A stretch of 48,496 nucleotides of DNA from Candidatus Saganbacteria bacterium (GCA_013204645.1 JABMSE010000039.1:1-48496); one strand, 5' to 3'; positions 1 to 8,879 are shown, counted from the first letter of the stretch. Translations and numbers: made by a program. The notes: generated by a model from the sequence alone, not told the origin.

Positions 1-1070
1 GTGAATTAGATACTATAATTGCTCAGGCTCGTTTAGCGGGGGTTGCTATGGCAACAATAACACTTAAACAAAGTCCTGAACTTATTCGCGCCACGCTTGA
101 GACCATGATCTCCTTTCCGGTAGAGGGAGAAGCTCTTGATGAAGCAATAACTCTAACTAGTATTATTGAAATGCTTAAGAGATTACCACAACTACAAGGT
201 AAAAGCTTTGTAGCAGGACCCTACCGCATTGAAATAGTGAATGTTGGCTCAGAAACTCTGCAGCCCTCTTTAAAAATTTATGGGGCAGTAACCGAGCAAA
301 GAACCGTAGTTGTTGAGCGAACTGAAGCATGGGGAGATGGTTTTGAACAGCAAGTTCCAGGCATGAGAGCCCGAATGCGCCGCAGCAATCAACCACTCAC
401 AGCTATAATTGGCGAAAATGGAATAGCCTTGGGTTTTGAACTAAGTCCTGGTGAAAGCCAACTCATAACAGAGTTTAATAATCCTATAAATTTAGGCCGC
501 CTTACACAACAGGCTCGTCGTGGAGAAGCCACAGCCGAAGAACAAGGCGACCTAAGTGCAAATGAACAGATATCAGCAGTAGAAATTAAATATACCTGTA
601 ATAATTTAAATCTGCGACCAATTTTAGTTACGCTTTATGAAGTAGCCGGGGGATATAAACGCATGGCTGCTCTAAGAGAGGCCTTGCGAACACATCGCGA
701 TCCGGCTCTCCTTACCGGCAAACGAATGCAAGTGGGCGATCATAATATAGTGATACAAGGAGCTCATCCCGCCACGATAGAACTCAGACTTGAAAATGTC
801 GAACCTAATAACTATAGAACTAGTGAAACAGCACAAGGATGGCACCTTATCTTTCATTTAGGTAATGAAGGCTTTAATATTTGGCCTGCTTCCGGACCAC
901 CGCCTAATCACAGAAGCTATGAGGATAAAGGACAAAATTTTGGGCCAGAAGTAAATTCAATAATCATGTCCTGGACTATGGAGAGTCAAACATTTGGCAT
1001 TGATCGCAATCACAATCTCAATTTTTCCCCAATTATTAACGCGGTAATTGAAATGCTAGGAAGGGTATAA
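1..1070 (+). CDS. KLIAFN-array protein 1, 5'-partial, with two C-terminal beta modules
   Basis: The track starts this ORF at an internal ATG, but the frame is open to the window edge. The upstream codons read ELDTIIAQARLAGVAM, which is the RLAGV motif of the shared N-terminal domain seen in the eleven genes downstream. The true start therefore lies outside the window and the KLIAFN segment is missing from view. After the domain tail come two tandem copies of the unrecognised beta-rich module, one starting near LQGKSFVAGPY and ending near NLNLRPILV, the next starting near LTGKRMQVGD and ending near NLNFSPIIN. No signal peptide or membrane segment is seen in the visible part. It ends 12 nt before the next gene. 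The function is unknown. Confidence 0.85.
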   Translation, partial: ELDTIIAQARLAGVAMATITLKQSPELIRATLETMISFPVEGEALDEAITLTSIIEMLKRLPQLQGKSFVAGPYRIEIVNVGSETLQPSLKIYGAVTEQRTVVVERTEAWGDGFEQQVPGMRARMRRSNQPLTAIIGENGIALGFELSPGESQLITEFNNPINLGRLTQQARRGEATAEEQGDLSANEQISAVEIKYTCNNLNLRPILVTLYEVAGGYKRMAALREALRTHRDPALLTGKRMQVGDHNIVIQGAHPATIELRLENVEPNNYRTSETAQGWHLIFHLGNEGFNIWPASGPPPNHRSYEDKGQNFGPEVNSIIMSWTMESQTFGIDRNHNLNFSPIINAVIEMLGRV

Positions 1071-1082
1071 ACAGGAGCACTA

Positions 1083-2099
1083 ATGTTTAAAGCAAAATTA
1101 ATAGCTTTTAATATGCAAATAACTGTGGAAGAGTCAGGGCTTCCTACAATGTACGAATTACTGCTAAAACTTCGGGAGGGGCAAACCCTATCTACAAATG
1201 AGCTAAGATTAGCTGGTCTTCCTTTAGTAAGGAGACAAATTGCTGAACTAATCCAAGGAGGACAATTAGAGGATCTCCTAAGCCAAATAACCCAAAACCT
1301 GCCTCTTATCCTCACCCCGGAACAGGTAGTAAATATGCATGAATGTGGCCGAATGCCAGCGATTGGATCGATGATATTAATCAAAGGTGGGGAATATTTA
1401 GCTGGTTTAGCTGATGTAGACGGGAGACCCAATGACATGGTCCCTCAACGCAGAGTAAAGATTAGTTCTTTTCTTCTTTCACCCTACCCGGTAACCCAAA
1501 GAGAATTTGCTGCTTTTGTAGAAGCTGGTGGATACCAAAACCAAGAATTTTGGAGTGAAGCTGGATGGCGGTTCCAAGAAGATAAACAGCTAACCGGACC
1601 ATCGCTTAGAACCGAATTTTTAGATCCGGATAACCCAGTTACCGGAGTATCCTGGTTCGAAGCCGAAGCTTATCTAAAGTGGGCAGGTCAAAGATTTCCA
1701 ACCGAGCATGAATGGGAATATGCGGCTCGGGCCGGCACATCCGTTAGACTACATATAGGCCAAGATAGAGATCGTGGACCAGTAAGAGTAAACGATGCCA
1801 ATTATCCTCCTAACAACAATGGTTTATTTCATCTGTTGGGCAATGTTCTGGAATGGGTTCGGGATGCGCACGATGATGCTTGGTCCTATTACTCTAGATT
1901 AAGATTTCTGGGCCGCGATAGCGGTCCCCCACTAAATCCCCCAGGACCAGAAGGCCATCAGCGAATCCTTCGCGGAGGGGATTGGAAAGAAACCCATCAC
2001 GAGACCCTGGTCGCAATGCCTTTTAGTTCTTTGGCCAGAACTCGAAATGTATTTGCCGGATTCCGCTCTGCAATGTATTGGAGAGAACCAAATGCTTAA
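1083..2099 (+). CDS. KLIAFN-array protein 2, N-terminal domain fused to an FGE-sulfatase (C-type-lectin-like) domain
   Basis: The start ATG has a good Shine-Dalgarno sequence (AGGAG, 5 nt away) and begins with MFKAKLIAFNM. Residues 1-72 are the shared array domain (LPTMYELL, then ELRLAGLP). Residues ~98-335 are a formylglycine-generating-enzyme/sulfatase-modifying-factor fold, recognised from MILIKGGEY, PVTQREFAAF, PVTGVSWFEAEAYLKWAG, FPTEHEWEYAARAG, LLGNVLEWV, ILRGGDW and GFRSAM. In active FGE the last motif is GFRCA with catalytic cysteines; this domain has serine there and no cysteine nearby. It is therefore more likely a binding scaffold than an oxidase. The stop overlaps the next start by 8 nt. 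The role is unknown; ligand or protein recognition is inferred. Confidence 0.9.
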   Translation: MFKAKLIAFNMQITVEESGLPTMYELLLKLREGQTLSTNELRLAGLPLVRRQIAELIQGGQLEDLLSQITQNLPLILTPEQVVNMHECGRMPAIGSMILIKGGEYLAGLADVDGRPNDMVPQRRVKISSFLLSPYPVTQREFAAFVEAGGYQNQEFWSEAGWRFQEDKQLTGPSLRTEFLDPDNPVTGVSWFEAEAYLKWAGQRFPTEHEWEYAARAGTSVRLHIGQDRDRGPVRVNDANYPPNNNGLFHLLGNVLEWVRDAHDDAWSYYSRLRFLGRDSGPPLNPPGPEGHQRILRGGDWKETHHETLVAMPFSSLARTRNVFAGFRSAMYWREPNA

Positions 2100-3357
2100 A
2101 GCAAAACTTATAGCTTTTAATATTAACGAAAGTATCCGACCAGACCTGCCGGGTCTGGAACAACTTTTAGAAACGGCCGCTAGTGGTCAAGCTATATCAG
2201 TTGAACAAATGAGGAGTGCTGGGATAGCGTTAACCAAGCGAGCACTAGAACCGCTGGCAGCTTCGCCAGAAACTGCAACCACTTTCTTAAGGGAATTAAT
2301 CTATAGCGTAATTGAGCCTGTCCTGGTTTTAGATAGCTCGAATGGAGGACATTTTGGATCAGTAACACAAATCGCTTTTAATCCTGTCGATTCTAATCTT
2401 CTGGCAACGGCTGGTACGGACGGCACAGTAAAGGTAGTCGATATCCAAAGTCAAAGCGTCGTACAATCCTATAATCGAGGATTAGAACCACGGGGTGACT
2501 CTGGTGCTATAAACCTTCGAGGGATCCAATCGGTTATCTGGAGCCCAGATGGGCGCTATCTTATAGTTGAGAACCAAGTTTCAGATTCTACTCCGACTCC
2601 TAACCGAACTATAATTGACACCCACACTCAAGAAATTTTGTTTGAAGGCCTAGATCTAATTGAAGACCTAGATGGACGGCCACCACCACAAGTAGTCCAA
2701 AGAAATGAGCAACATGGATTGACAGCAGAACTCTACAGTTATGGAGAACTCAAATTAGTTGAAACATCTAGTGATGACCTAATTTGGAGCATCAGACTTT
2801 TTTCACTACCAATTCCGGATTCAGCCGTTCTCCATAATATACACAGTCCGGACAGTCTACTTCTTCTTAGGATTACAAGAACCAACGAAAGGGGTAGTTC
2901 TCCTTATTGTTGTAATGCCCAACTAATCACTCGAGACGAAGCGGCTATACGCTCCGTTCCAGTTAAGGAGCCCTCGCTTGTTATGTGGAGCCCAGATTCT
3001 GGCCATGCAGTGGTCGCAGAAAAAGATGGAGAAACCTGGCTCCTTAGCATCGCCGATGAACCTTTCTGTTTAGCTGGAATTGAAGAAGGCACAACTTTCA
3101 CAACTGGTGCTTTTAGAAACGACTTTAGGTTTCTCGCTCTTTCTGGAGCAGATGAAACGATTGGAATATTTAATCTTATTGACCTAAGACTAGCTTTCAC
3201 CCTTGACCAAAATAACGGCGGCCACGCAGCCCGCGTTAATTCCGTTGCCTTTAGCCCAGACAAAAAACAGCTGGTTTCAGCTGACGAAACCGGAGTTATA
3301 AAAGTTTTTAATTTTGATAATATTTTAGATGCCATTATAGGAAAAAAAGATGCTTGA
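2092..3357 (+). CDS. KLIAFN-array protein 3, N-terminal domain plus WD40 beta-propeller
   Basis: The start was moved from the track's 2047 to the ATG at 2092. That start gives MLKAKLIAFNINES, matching every other array member, and makes the standard 8-nt ATGCTTAA overlap with the previous gene. Residues 1-70 are the shared domain (QMRSAGIAL). Residues ~80-415 form WD40-like blades, with repeats such as VTQIAFNPVDSNLLATAGTDG, IQSVIWSPDGRYL and VNSVAFSPDKKQLVSADETG. The first and last blades share an NGGH element, which suggests propeller closure. It is clearly paralogous to the gene at 5025. No catalytic residues are recognised; a scaffold or sensor role is inferred. It overlaps the next gene by 8 nt. 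Confidence 0.9.
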   Translation: MLKAKLIAFNINESIRPDLPGLEQLLETAASGQAISVEQMRSAGIALTKRALEPLAASPETATTFLRELIYSVIEPVLVLDSSNGGHFGSVTQIAFNPVDSNLLATAGTDGTVKVVDIQSQSVVQSYNRGLEPRGDSGAINLRGIQSVIWSPDGRYLIVENQVSDSTPTPNRTIIDTHTQEILFEGLDLIEDLDGRPPPQVVQRNEQHGLTAELYSYGELKLVETSSDDLIWSIRLFSLPIPDSAVLHNIHSPDSLLLLRITRTNERGSSPYCCNAQLITRDEAAIRSVPVKEPSLVMWSPDSGHAVVAEKDGETWLLSIADEPFCLAGIEEGTTFTTGAFRNDFRFLALSGADETIGIFNLIDLRLAFTLDQNNGGHAARVNSVAFSPDKKQLVSADETGVIKVFNFDNILDAIIGKKDA

Positions 3358-5032
3358 AAATAAATTAATCGCCTTTAACCTCAACCAAGCCTCAGCAGAG
3401 GCACTGCCAACGCTAGCCCAGTTGGCAGAAAGTGGCAGTGCAACCGCACAAGAATTAAGGTTAGCTGGAGTGGCTATGGTGACGAAAACTTTAGAAACTG
3501 AAATCGAAGGCGGAAGATTGGAGGCTCTTTTTGAAAGACTTATGCCAAAAGAAGAACCCGCAGCACCCCCCACTCCACCCGGGTTAGATGCTTTCAAAGA
3601 AAAGCTCAGGATTTTTCCCATTGAATCATTTCTTGAATCTACTTCCCTCCCTCGAGCCGCTACCTTCTTAGCCGAAGCCGTGGCTTACTTTGAAATTGAA
3701 AAAGAAAATAGAGGGGACCTTCTGGCACTTCTTTCAATATCCTTATCTACACGTCCAGCACAAAGAGGCACCCCAGCAGCTCAGTGGACAAACCGGGCTC
3801 GTGCAGCACGAGGACTCGGAAAAATCGGAGAAGAACTTGCTTTGGAAAATTTAGGCCGAGCTCTGGAAGAAGAAAGGCACGAAAAAGCAAAAATAGCCAT
3901 GCAACTGGCTCAAATTGAAATCTTAAGTAGGCTCTATGAACAAGACGAAAATATTGATGCTTACAATAAAATCACGAATATCCAAACTGAATATCCCAAG
4001 GTTCAAGCAGTTATTGATATGTTTATAGTTAAACATACAGCCCCTACCCTTTCCAAGAATAGTTTACTAACGCAAGCGTTTGGAGGAACCCGCGAGAGCG
4101 CAATACTTTCCAAACTAAGGGAAATTGGAACCGTAGAGGATATTGATGTGATATTAGATATTTTTCCTGTGAATCCCGAGCGGCCAAAGCCAAATGACAT
4201 AATCAGGCGCCCAGGGAGGATTTCATCCTCTGCTCCAGTTTTAGTTATGGCCGCTGAAGCGGTCATGGAAATTTGGTATCGGGAATACGATGGTAATTTT
4301 CCCTATCGAGGATACCTCGAACACGTAGCGCCAAATACGTTACCCATACTTTACGCAGCGCAAGCAAGAATAAAAACAGACAAAGGCACAAAAGCGGATC
4401 TTCCAAAATTAAAAAAACACCTAAGAATTAAGCTTCCTCTTTTGCGAACAGCTGCGGCGAAAGCCATTGCGGCTATTCATGTAAGAGCAGGAAATGTAGG
4501 CGCGCTGCGACGCATGCTTTGGTCATGGCCTTTATCTAATAAATATGAACGCATAGCCGCAGCAGAAGCAATTGGTGAGGTTGGAAACAGAAGGGATGTT
4601 TGGAAATTAAAATTGATGGTTAGAAGCAGAGATGAAGAATTAGTTAGAGCAGCTGCGAGATCATTGGGTAAATTGGGTATGCCAAAAGATCTGCCGAGGG
4701 TGCCCGCCTTCGGCGGACATTTTTTTATTAGAGTTGTAACTCGACTATATTTAAACGACGAACTAACCAAAGAAACCCGCCAAACTCTTTGTGAAGCTGT
4801 TGCCAATATATTTGCTAGAGCCGAGCGAGAAGAGTCTCTTTATCAAATGGCTAGCACAGAGAACAATAGAAATCCACTTGCTGCAAAGGCAGCAACTTAT
4901 GGCCTAGTAAAATATTTTGCTGCCAAAGGCGAACTTGAAGAAAACCTAGATGAAATAATGGGTTTTGATTACGGCATCGCTGCCTTATTGGATCACTTTA
5001 GAGCTGAACAGGGAGACCCGAGTTATGCTTAA
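3350..5032 (+). CDS. KLIAFN-array protein 4, N-terminal domain plus HEAT-like repeats
   Basis: It begins MLENKLIAFNLNQ at an 8-nt overlap (ATGCTTGA) with the previous stop. Residues 1-65 are the shared domain (ELRLAGVAM), followed by a Pro-rich linker (EEPAAPPTPP). The rest is alpha-helical with HEAT/PBS-lyase-like repeats: RAARGLGKIGEELALENLGRAL near residue 150, RTAAAKAIAAIHVRAGNVGAL near 370, ERIAAAEAIGEVGNRRD near 400 and ELVRAAARSLGKLG near 430. HEAT solenoids usually bind proteins, so an adaptor role is inferred. At 560 residues it is the longest array member. A GC-rich hairpin followed by a T-run lies inside the coding sequence at 4701-4726. Confidence 0.88.
   Translation: MLENKLIAFNLNQASAEALPTLAQLAESGSATAQELRLAGVAMVTKTLETEIEGGRLEALFERLMPKEEPAAPPTPPGLDAFKEKLRIFPIESFLESTSLPRAATFLAEAVAYFEIEKENRGDLLALLSISLSTRPAQRGTPAAQWTNRARAARGLGKIGEELALENLGRALEEERHEKAKIAMQLAQIEILSRLYEQDENIDAYNKITNIQTEYPKVQAVIDMFIVKHTAPTLSKNSLLTQAFGGTRESAILSKLREIGTVEDIDVILDIFPVNPERPKPNDIIRRPGRISSSAPVLVMAAEAVMEIWYREYDGNFPYRGYLEHVAPNTLPILYAAQARIKTDKGTKADLPKLKKHLRIKLPLLRTAAAKAIAAIHVRAGNVGALRRMLWSWPLSNKYERIAAAEAIGEVGNRRDVWKLKLMVRSRDEELVRAAARSLGKLGMPKDLPRVPAFGGHFFIRVVTRLYLNDELTKETRQTLCEAVANIFARAEREESLYQMASTENNRNPLAAKAATYGLVKYFAAKGELEENLDEIMGFDYGIAALLDHFRAEQGDPSYA
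4701..4726 (+). other. GC-rich hairpin plus T-run inside the HEAT-repeat gene
   Basis: CCGCC-TTC-GGCGG forms a short perfect stem, extended to about 7 bp with one mismatch, and is followed three bases later by seven T residues. This is the layout of an intrinsic terminator, but it lies inside an open coding frame. The 13-base palindromic core is the exact reverse complement of a core in the element at 12315-12462, so it may be a dispersed repeat rather than a regulatory site. Termination activity is not established. Confidence 0.4.
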
Positions 5033-6287
5033 TTTAAAACTAATAGCATTTAATATGCAAGCCTTAAAAGACGGCGCGGTGCCAACAATAGAAGATCTAT
5101 TAACTCGTGCTAGAGACGGTCAATCAATTGAATTTGGCGAGGTGCGCCAGGCGGGCGTTGCGATAGCTGAACCAACCCTAAAAGCCATAATTACCGCAGG
5201 AGAACTAACAAAACTGCTACACTCTATTCTTTATTCATCAGTTACGCCAGTTTATGTACTCGATCAATCAAACGGCGGTCACAGTAATGAAGGGATCCCG
5301 TGTATAGCCTGGCAACCAGAAGGAAATCTCCTAGCCAGTGCAGGTTTAGATGGTTATCTTAAACTAACTGATGTTTCTGAAAGAAGGGTTGTGCAATCTC
5401 ATGATTTGAGAGCATGGAAGGGATCTGAATTGGAACATAGAGGATTAATATCCGTCAAATGGAGTCCCTGCGGAAAATTTTTGGTCACGGAAAATGAAAC
5501 TTATAACATCCCTCCAGAAATTGATCCAGGGAAAATAGTTGACACCCAAACCCAAACCGTCATTGCAGATGGATTTGAAACAAGCGTTGAAAGTGCTATT
5601 TCTACTACCGCGCGCTTCCCTGACACCTTCCTCAAAGTCACAACTTACTCTGATGGTCGAATAGAAGTGAAAACCACCGCCGGGCAAGCGCTTTTTACTT
5701 TGGGTGATGAAAATAGGTGGGGCGAGCGTGTTACAAGTCACAGATCAAGTCCCGACAAAAATTACGCCCTTTTCAGAACGCGGCCACGAAACGAGGACCC
5801 CTACGTAGCAGTAGTTGCCCTAACAGACAACCGTGGGGAACTTTGGAAATTTGACTCACCATACGACAACTGGATTAATAAATTACTTTGGTCCCCCACA
5901 AGCACCTGGGCAGCCATGATCACAGAAAGAAACACTATCAGCCTATGGAATGTTGAAGCAGGCATTGCCTCTAGGTTTGAAGGAGAAGAAATGGAAGGGG
6001 CCGACCCAGACAAAAAAATAAACACTGCTTCCTGGCACCGAGATGGAAAATACCTAGCTATTGCCATTGGCAACACGATAAAGCTTATTGATGTAGAACA
6101 GCCAAAAACAGTTTACACCCTACATCAGGATAATGGTGGCCATCGTGCTAGAGTGAAATCAATTGCTTTTAGTCCAGACGGAGAACTTTTAGCTTCCTCT
6201 GATAGAAACGGAAAAATAAATGTTTACGCATTTTCAGATATCCTTGAGGCCATAAAACTTGAAGCAGGAGATACAGGTAATGATTAA
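5025..6287 (+). CDS. KLIAFN-array protein 5, N-terminal domain plus WD40 beta-propeller
   Basis: The start is set at 5025 rather than the track's 4965, because this ATG gives MLNLKLIAFNMQ and the ATGCTTAA 8-nt overlap with the upstream stop. Residues 1-70 are the shared domain (EVRQAGVAI). Residues ~80-415 are WD40 blades, including IPCIAWQPEGNLLASAGLDG, LISVKWSPCGKFLV and VKSIAFSPDGELLASSDRNG. It aligns along its length with the 2092 gene: both have VLD-x-SNGGH at the propeller start, an I[I/V]DT-x-TQ strand in the middle and NGGH-x-ARV-x-S[V/I]AFSPD at the end. The pair arose by duplication but is now separated by the HEAT gene. Confidence 0.9.
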   Translation: MLNLKLIAFNMQALKDGAVPTIEDLLTRARDGQSIEFGEVRQAGVAIAEPTLKAIITAGELTKLLHSILYSSVTPVYVLDQSNGGHSNEGIPCIAWQPEGNLLASAGLDGYLKLTDVSERRVVQSHDLRAWKGSELEHRGLISVKWSPCGKFLVTENETYNIPPEIDPGKIVDTQTQTVIADGFETSVESAISTTARFPDTFLKVTTYSDGRIEVKTTAGQALFTLGDENRWGERVTSHRSSPDKNYALFRTRPRNEDPYVAVVALTDNRGELWKFDSPYDNWINKLLWSPTSTWAAMITERNTISLWNVEAGIASRFEGEEMEGADPDKKINTASWHRDGKYLAIAIGNTIKLIDVEQPKTVYTLHQDNGGHRARVKSIAFSPDGELLASSDRNGKINVYAFSDILEAIKLEAGDTGND

Positions 6288-7014
6288 TTTGAAACTAATA
6301 GCGTTTGATATGAACACCAATCTTGAAGAAGGTGCGCTGCCAAAAGCAAAGGATTTAATTGCCAAACTTGATGAAGGAGAAACCGTCTCGGCAGCTGATG
6401 TGCGGCGGGCTGGTATTGCTATCAGCAACCAGGTACTTGGTCGGCTTGACCGCCAAGCTATCAGAAGCCTCCTCGAAAGCATGTGTCCTAAAATAGATTT
6501 TGATGAACTAATTGAAACTAGCTTTGTTAAGGTAAGAGTAGTTAGTCTGCCCCAAGGTAGAGCAGGTAGCTTCCCTCTTGTTTTAGAAATCTTTAACACC
6601 GTTCGGGAAGACAGAACCATTGACTTTGATGGAGACGGCCACGACTCCATGGGTTTTCCAGATAGTTCACCGGGCACACTCCATCGCGAAAAAGTAACCA
6701 GCGCAGCTTCTCTTACAGTAAAAATTTACAAAGATAGAATCGAATTTTCCTGTAGCAAGATTCCAGGAGCTACCTTTAGCAGACCAGAGCCAGAGGATAG
6801 TATCACTTCTGACCTTGGACAAAGGAAAAGAATTCCCCAAGATGAGTGGACACAAGAAGATCAGGACTATATCGGCGCACCCCTAAACATTACATCCATA
6901 GATGTTTCCTATAAATGCGCTTCTTTGGCTCTAAAAACAATTTTGCAGAGAATAAGCAAATCCCACCCTGATCTGGGACAGATTATTAGAGAACTAGGAT
7001 GGTTAAATGATTAA
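6280..7014 (+). CDS. KLIAFN-array protein 6, N-terminal domain plus beta-rich C-terminal module
   Basis: The track start at 6259 is replaced by the ATG at 6280, which gives MINLKLIAFDMNT and an ATGATTAA overlap with the previous gene. Residues 1-72 are the shared domain (DVRRAGIAI). The remaining ~170 residues are a version of the unrecognised C-terminal module. It has predicted strands (KVRVVSLPQG, PLVLEIFNTV), a KIYKDRIEFS strand pair, an ITSIDVSYKC strand and a closing helix SLALKTILQRI. The GK-x-F...GPY opening of the module is weak here, so the assignment is less certain than for neighbours 9-11. No known enzyme motif is present. It overlaps the next gene by 8 nt. Confidence 0.88.
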   Translation: MINLKLIAFDMNTNLEEGALPKAKDLIAKLDEGETVSAADVRRAGIAISNQVLGRLDRQAIRSLLESMCPKIDFDELIETSFVKVRVVSLPQGRAGSFPLVLEIFNTVREDRTIDFDGDGHDSMGFPDSSPGTLHREKVTSAASLTVKIYKDRIEFSCSKIPGATFSRPEPEDSITSDLGQRKRIPQDEWTQEDQDYIGAPLNITSIDVSYKCASLALKTILQRISKSHPDLGQIIRELGWLND

Positions 7015-7705
7015 ACAAAAATTAATCGCCTTTAATATTAACGAAAGTGTAAGGGATAACCTTCCTACCTTGGAGTCTTTGGTAAGAAGAGCCAAGGAGC
7101 TTGGGGTTGAGGATCTCAGAATAGCTGGAATTCCTTTCACAAAAAGAGCGATTCAAGAACAAATTGACGCTGGAAAAACAAGAGAACTAATCAAAGCACA
7201 TGTTCCAACGCTTAATCCACTGCATTTAATTGAACGCCATTCCGAAAGTCGTCGTGCAATACTAAGTGCACTTCATGGCTTGCCAAATTTCCCTTATGGA
7301 ACTTATAGCATAGACTTTGGAGAAGGTTTTTGGTGTTTTGTAAGGGGAGTTACTGTTTCAAGAGCTCTCTTAAATGAAGGCGCTGCTACAAACAAAGAAG
7401 AAGTACAAGTTGACCTACAACTTGATTTTAAGTTTGATGGCATCGGGATAGCATTTTACACACAAAACACACGACGAGGATCTGGCAAAGCCCCAGGCGA
7501 CAGCCATTATGCTTTGGGCCCATTTACTTTTGCACCAACCTCTACCAGTGTTGGTTTAATGTGGAAGGCATCTGAAACCGGCACCGAGCTATCTGATCTA
7601 AAAGTCTACGAATATACACTTGCTGATTTTGATTTACAACAGGTTATGCGAGCAGTGGCTCAAAGAGTAAACGAAGCAATAACAAGGATAGTGGGAAATG
7701 CTTAA
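7007..7705 (+). CDS. KLIAFN-array protein 7, N-terminal domain plus beta-rich C-terminal module
   Basis: It starts MIKQKLIAFNINES at an ATGATTAA overlap. Residues 1-65 are the shared domain (DLRIAGIPFTKRAI). The C-terminal module runs from about residue 85 to the end: FPYGTYSIDFGEGFWCFV, then DLQLDFKFDGIGIAFY, then SVGLMWKASE, then the closing YTLADFDLQQVMRAV. This is the same order of elements as in proteins 8-11: an opening hairpin, an x-GI-x-F strand, an x-W strand and a dF[N/D]L helix. No secretion signal is seen. The function is unknown. The stop overlaps the next start by 8 nt (ATGCTTAA). Confidence 0.88.
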   Translation: MIKQKLIAFNINESVRDNLPTLESLVRRAKELGVEDLRIAGIPFTKRAIQEQIDAGKTRELIKAHVPTLNPLHLIERHSESRRAILSALHGLPNFPYGTYSIDFGEGFWCFVRGVTVSRALLNEGAATNKEEVQVDLQLDFKFDGIGIAFYTQNTRRGSGKAPGDSHYALGPFTFAPTSTSVGLMWKASETGTELSDLKVYEYTLADFDLQQVMRAVAQRVNEAITRIVGNA

Positions 7706-8870
7706 AGCAAAACTTATAGCCTTTAACATAGAAGCCGCTGCAGCCGAGAAATTGACCTCGCCGGCTGATCTGCTTTTGCAAATGGATCAAGGAGAAGACC
7801 CTTCTTTTGAAAAGCTGCGTCAAGCAGGGGTAGCAATATCGCAGCAGGTATTGAGTCGCCCGGAAACAAAAGAGCTGACCCAAAAAGTGTTGGAATCCCT
7901 CTGTAACGGAAGAGTAGAAGAAATTAGAAAACTAGTAGATTATCTTATTTCAAAACTTGAACCCGCTCAAGGACAACAGCTATCAGCTCGGCTCACCTCC
8001 CCCATAGAAAACAACTTAGTTGAAAATCTTGCGCAAAATCAAATTAGCTCGCTAAATGATATTAAACAACTGCTTGATTACCTGGTCTCTCCTCAAAGGA
8101 ATCGTTCAGTTAACCAAGCTAGCCAAATGCTCCCTAGTCGCGCACAACGATCCACCAATCTATTTACGCTAAGAGACAGTGGCCGTGTAATATCCTACGA
8201 ATTGCGCCTTAGAGGAAGACGAGAACCCGGTAGCGCTGTTCTCAGCCCTTCCTTCATTGAGGTGTGTAGCGAATATTTGCTAATTGAGGATCCAACCCAG
8301 ATCGGAGCCAACCCAACAATACTATTTGATTATGAAGTTGAGGAAATAGAAACTAGATTGCCTTTTTGGCAACTTATAGAACGGATTAATGACAGAAATT
8401 ACGCTGACATTTCTAGATTCCTCAGACATTTTTTCACAAGCGGGCCACATACCGTTATTATTAATGATCCCTTAAGAAATAATTTTAGGCTGAGAATTGA
8501 CGAGGTTGCAGTTACCAAAATATACGAGGGGGATTCTGATGGAAGCCTAACTGGTTCTACTTCGACAGAAGCAGCTTCTTCCCAAAGCACTTGTTCTCTT
8601 GAGGCTCAGATCGACCAAGAAGGTATTATTCTAGTCTTTTCTTTTGATCCAACCACTACCCGAAATGTACGTTATAGCCAAGCTGAAGAAGTTCTTGCTC
8701 CCAATAATGAAAGTGTGTCAATGGAATGGACAGCAAGCGAGAAACTGCCCACCCCTCCGGACGAACCACAACGCTATGCTTATTATAAATACATATTAAC
8801 TGATTTCAATTTAGCCCAAATTATGCGTGACTTTGTTACCAACGTCGCGCAGAAGCTTGCGGAAGGATAA
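7698..8870 (+). CDS. KLIAFN-array protein 8, N-terminal domain, helical linker and beta-rich C-terminal module
   Basis: It starts MLKAKLIAFNIEAAA. Residues 1-70 are the shared domain (KLRQAGVAISQQVL). Residues ~70-150 are helical and contain two similar segments, EIRKLVDYLISKL and DIKQLLDYLVSPQ. A beta-rich region follows, then a full C-terminal module from about residue 215: FWQLIERINDRNYADI, TVIINDPLRNNFRLRI, IDQEGIILVFSF, SVSMEWTASE and the closing YILTDFNLAQIMRDFV. At 390 residues it is longer than its neighbours because of the linker insertion. It ends 9 nt before the next gene, one of three junctions without the 8-nt overlap. Confidence 0.88.
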   Translation: MLKAKLIAFNIEAAAAEKLTSPADLLLQMDQGEDPSFEKLRQAGVAISQQVLSRPETKELTQKVLESLCNGRVEEIRKLVDYLISKLEPAQGQQLSARLTSPIENNLVENLAQNQISSLNDIKQLLDYLVSPQRNRSVNQASQMLPSRAQRSTNLFTLRDSGRVISYELRLRGRREPGSAVLSPSFIEVCSEYLLIEDPTQIGANPTILFDYEVEEIETRLPFWQLIERINDRNYADISRFLRHFFTSGPHTVIINDPLRNNFRLRIDEVAVTKIYEGDSDGSLTGSTSTEAASSQSTCSLEAQIDQEGIILVFSFDPTTTRNVRYSQAEEVLAPNNESVSMEWTASEKLPTPPDEPQRYAYYKYILTDFNLAQIMRDFVTNVAQKLAEG

Positions 8871-8879
8871 AGGGAAAAC

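Noticed and set aside
48-1070. Start of the first gene at the track's ATG
   Set aside because: The frame is open upstream and encodes the conserved RLAGV motif, so this ATG is internal.
1083-2099. Diversity-generating retroelement with the FGE/lectin domain as its variable protein
   Set aside because: No reverse transcriptase or template repeat is in the window, and the C-terminal codons are not enriched in AAY as expected for a variable region.
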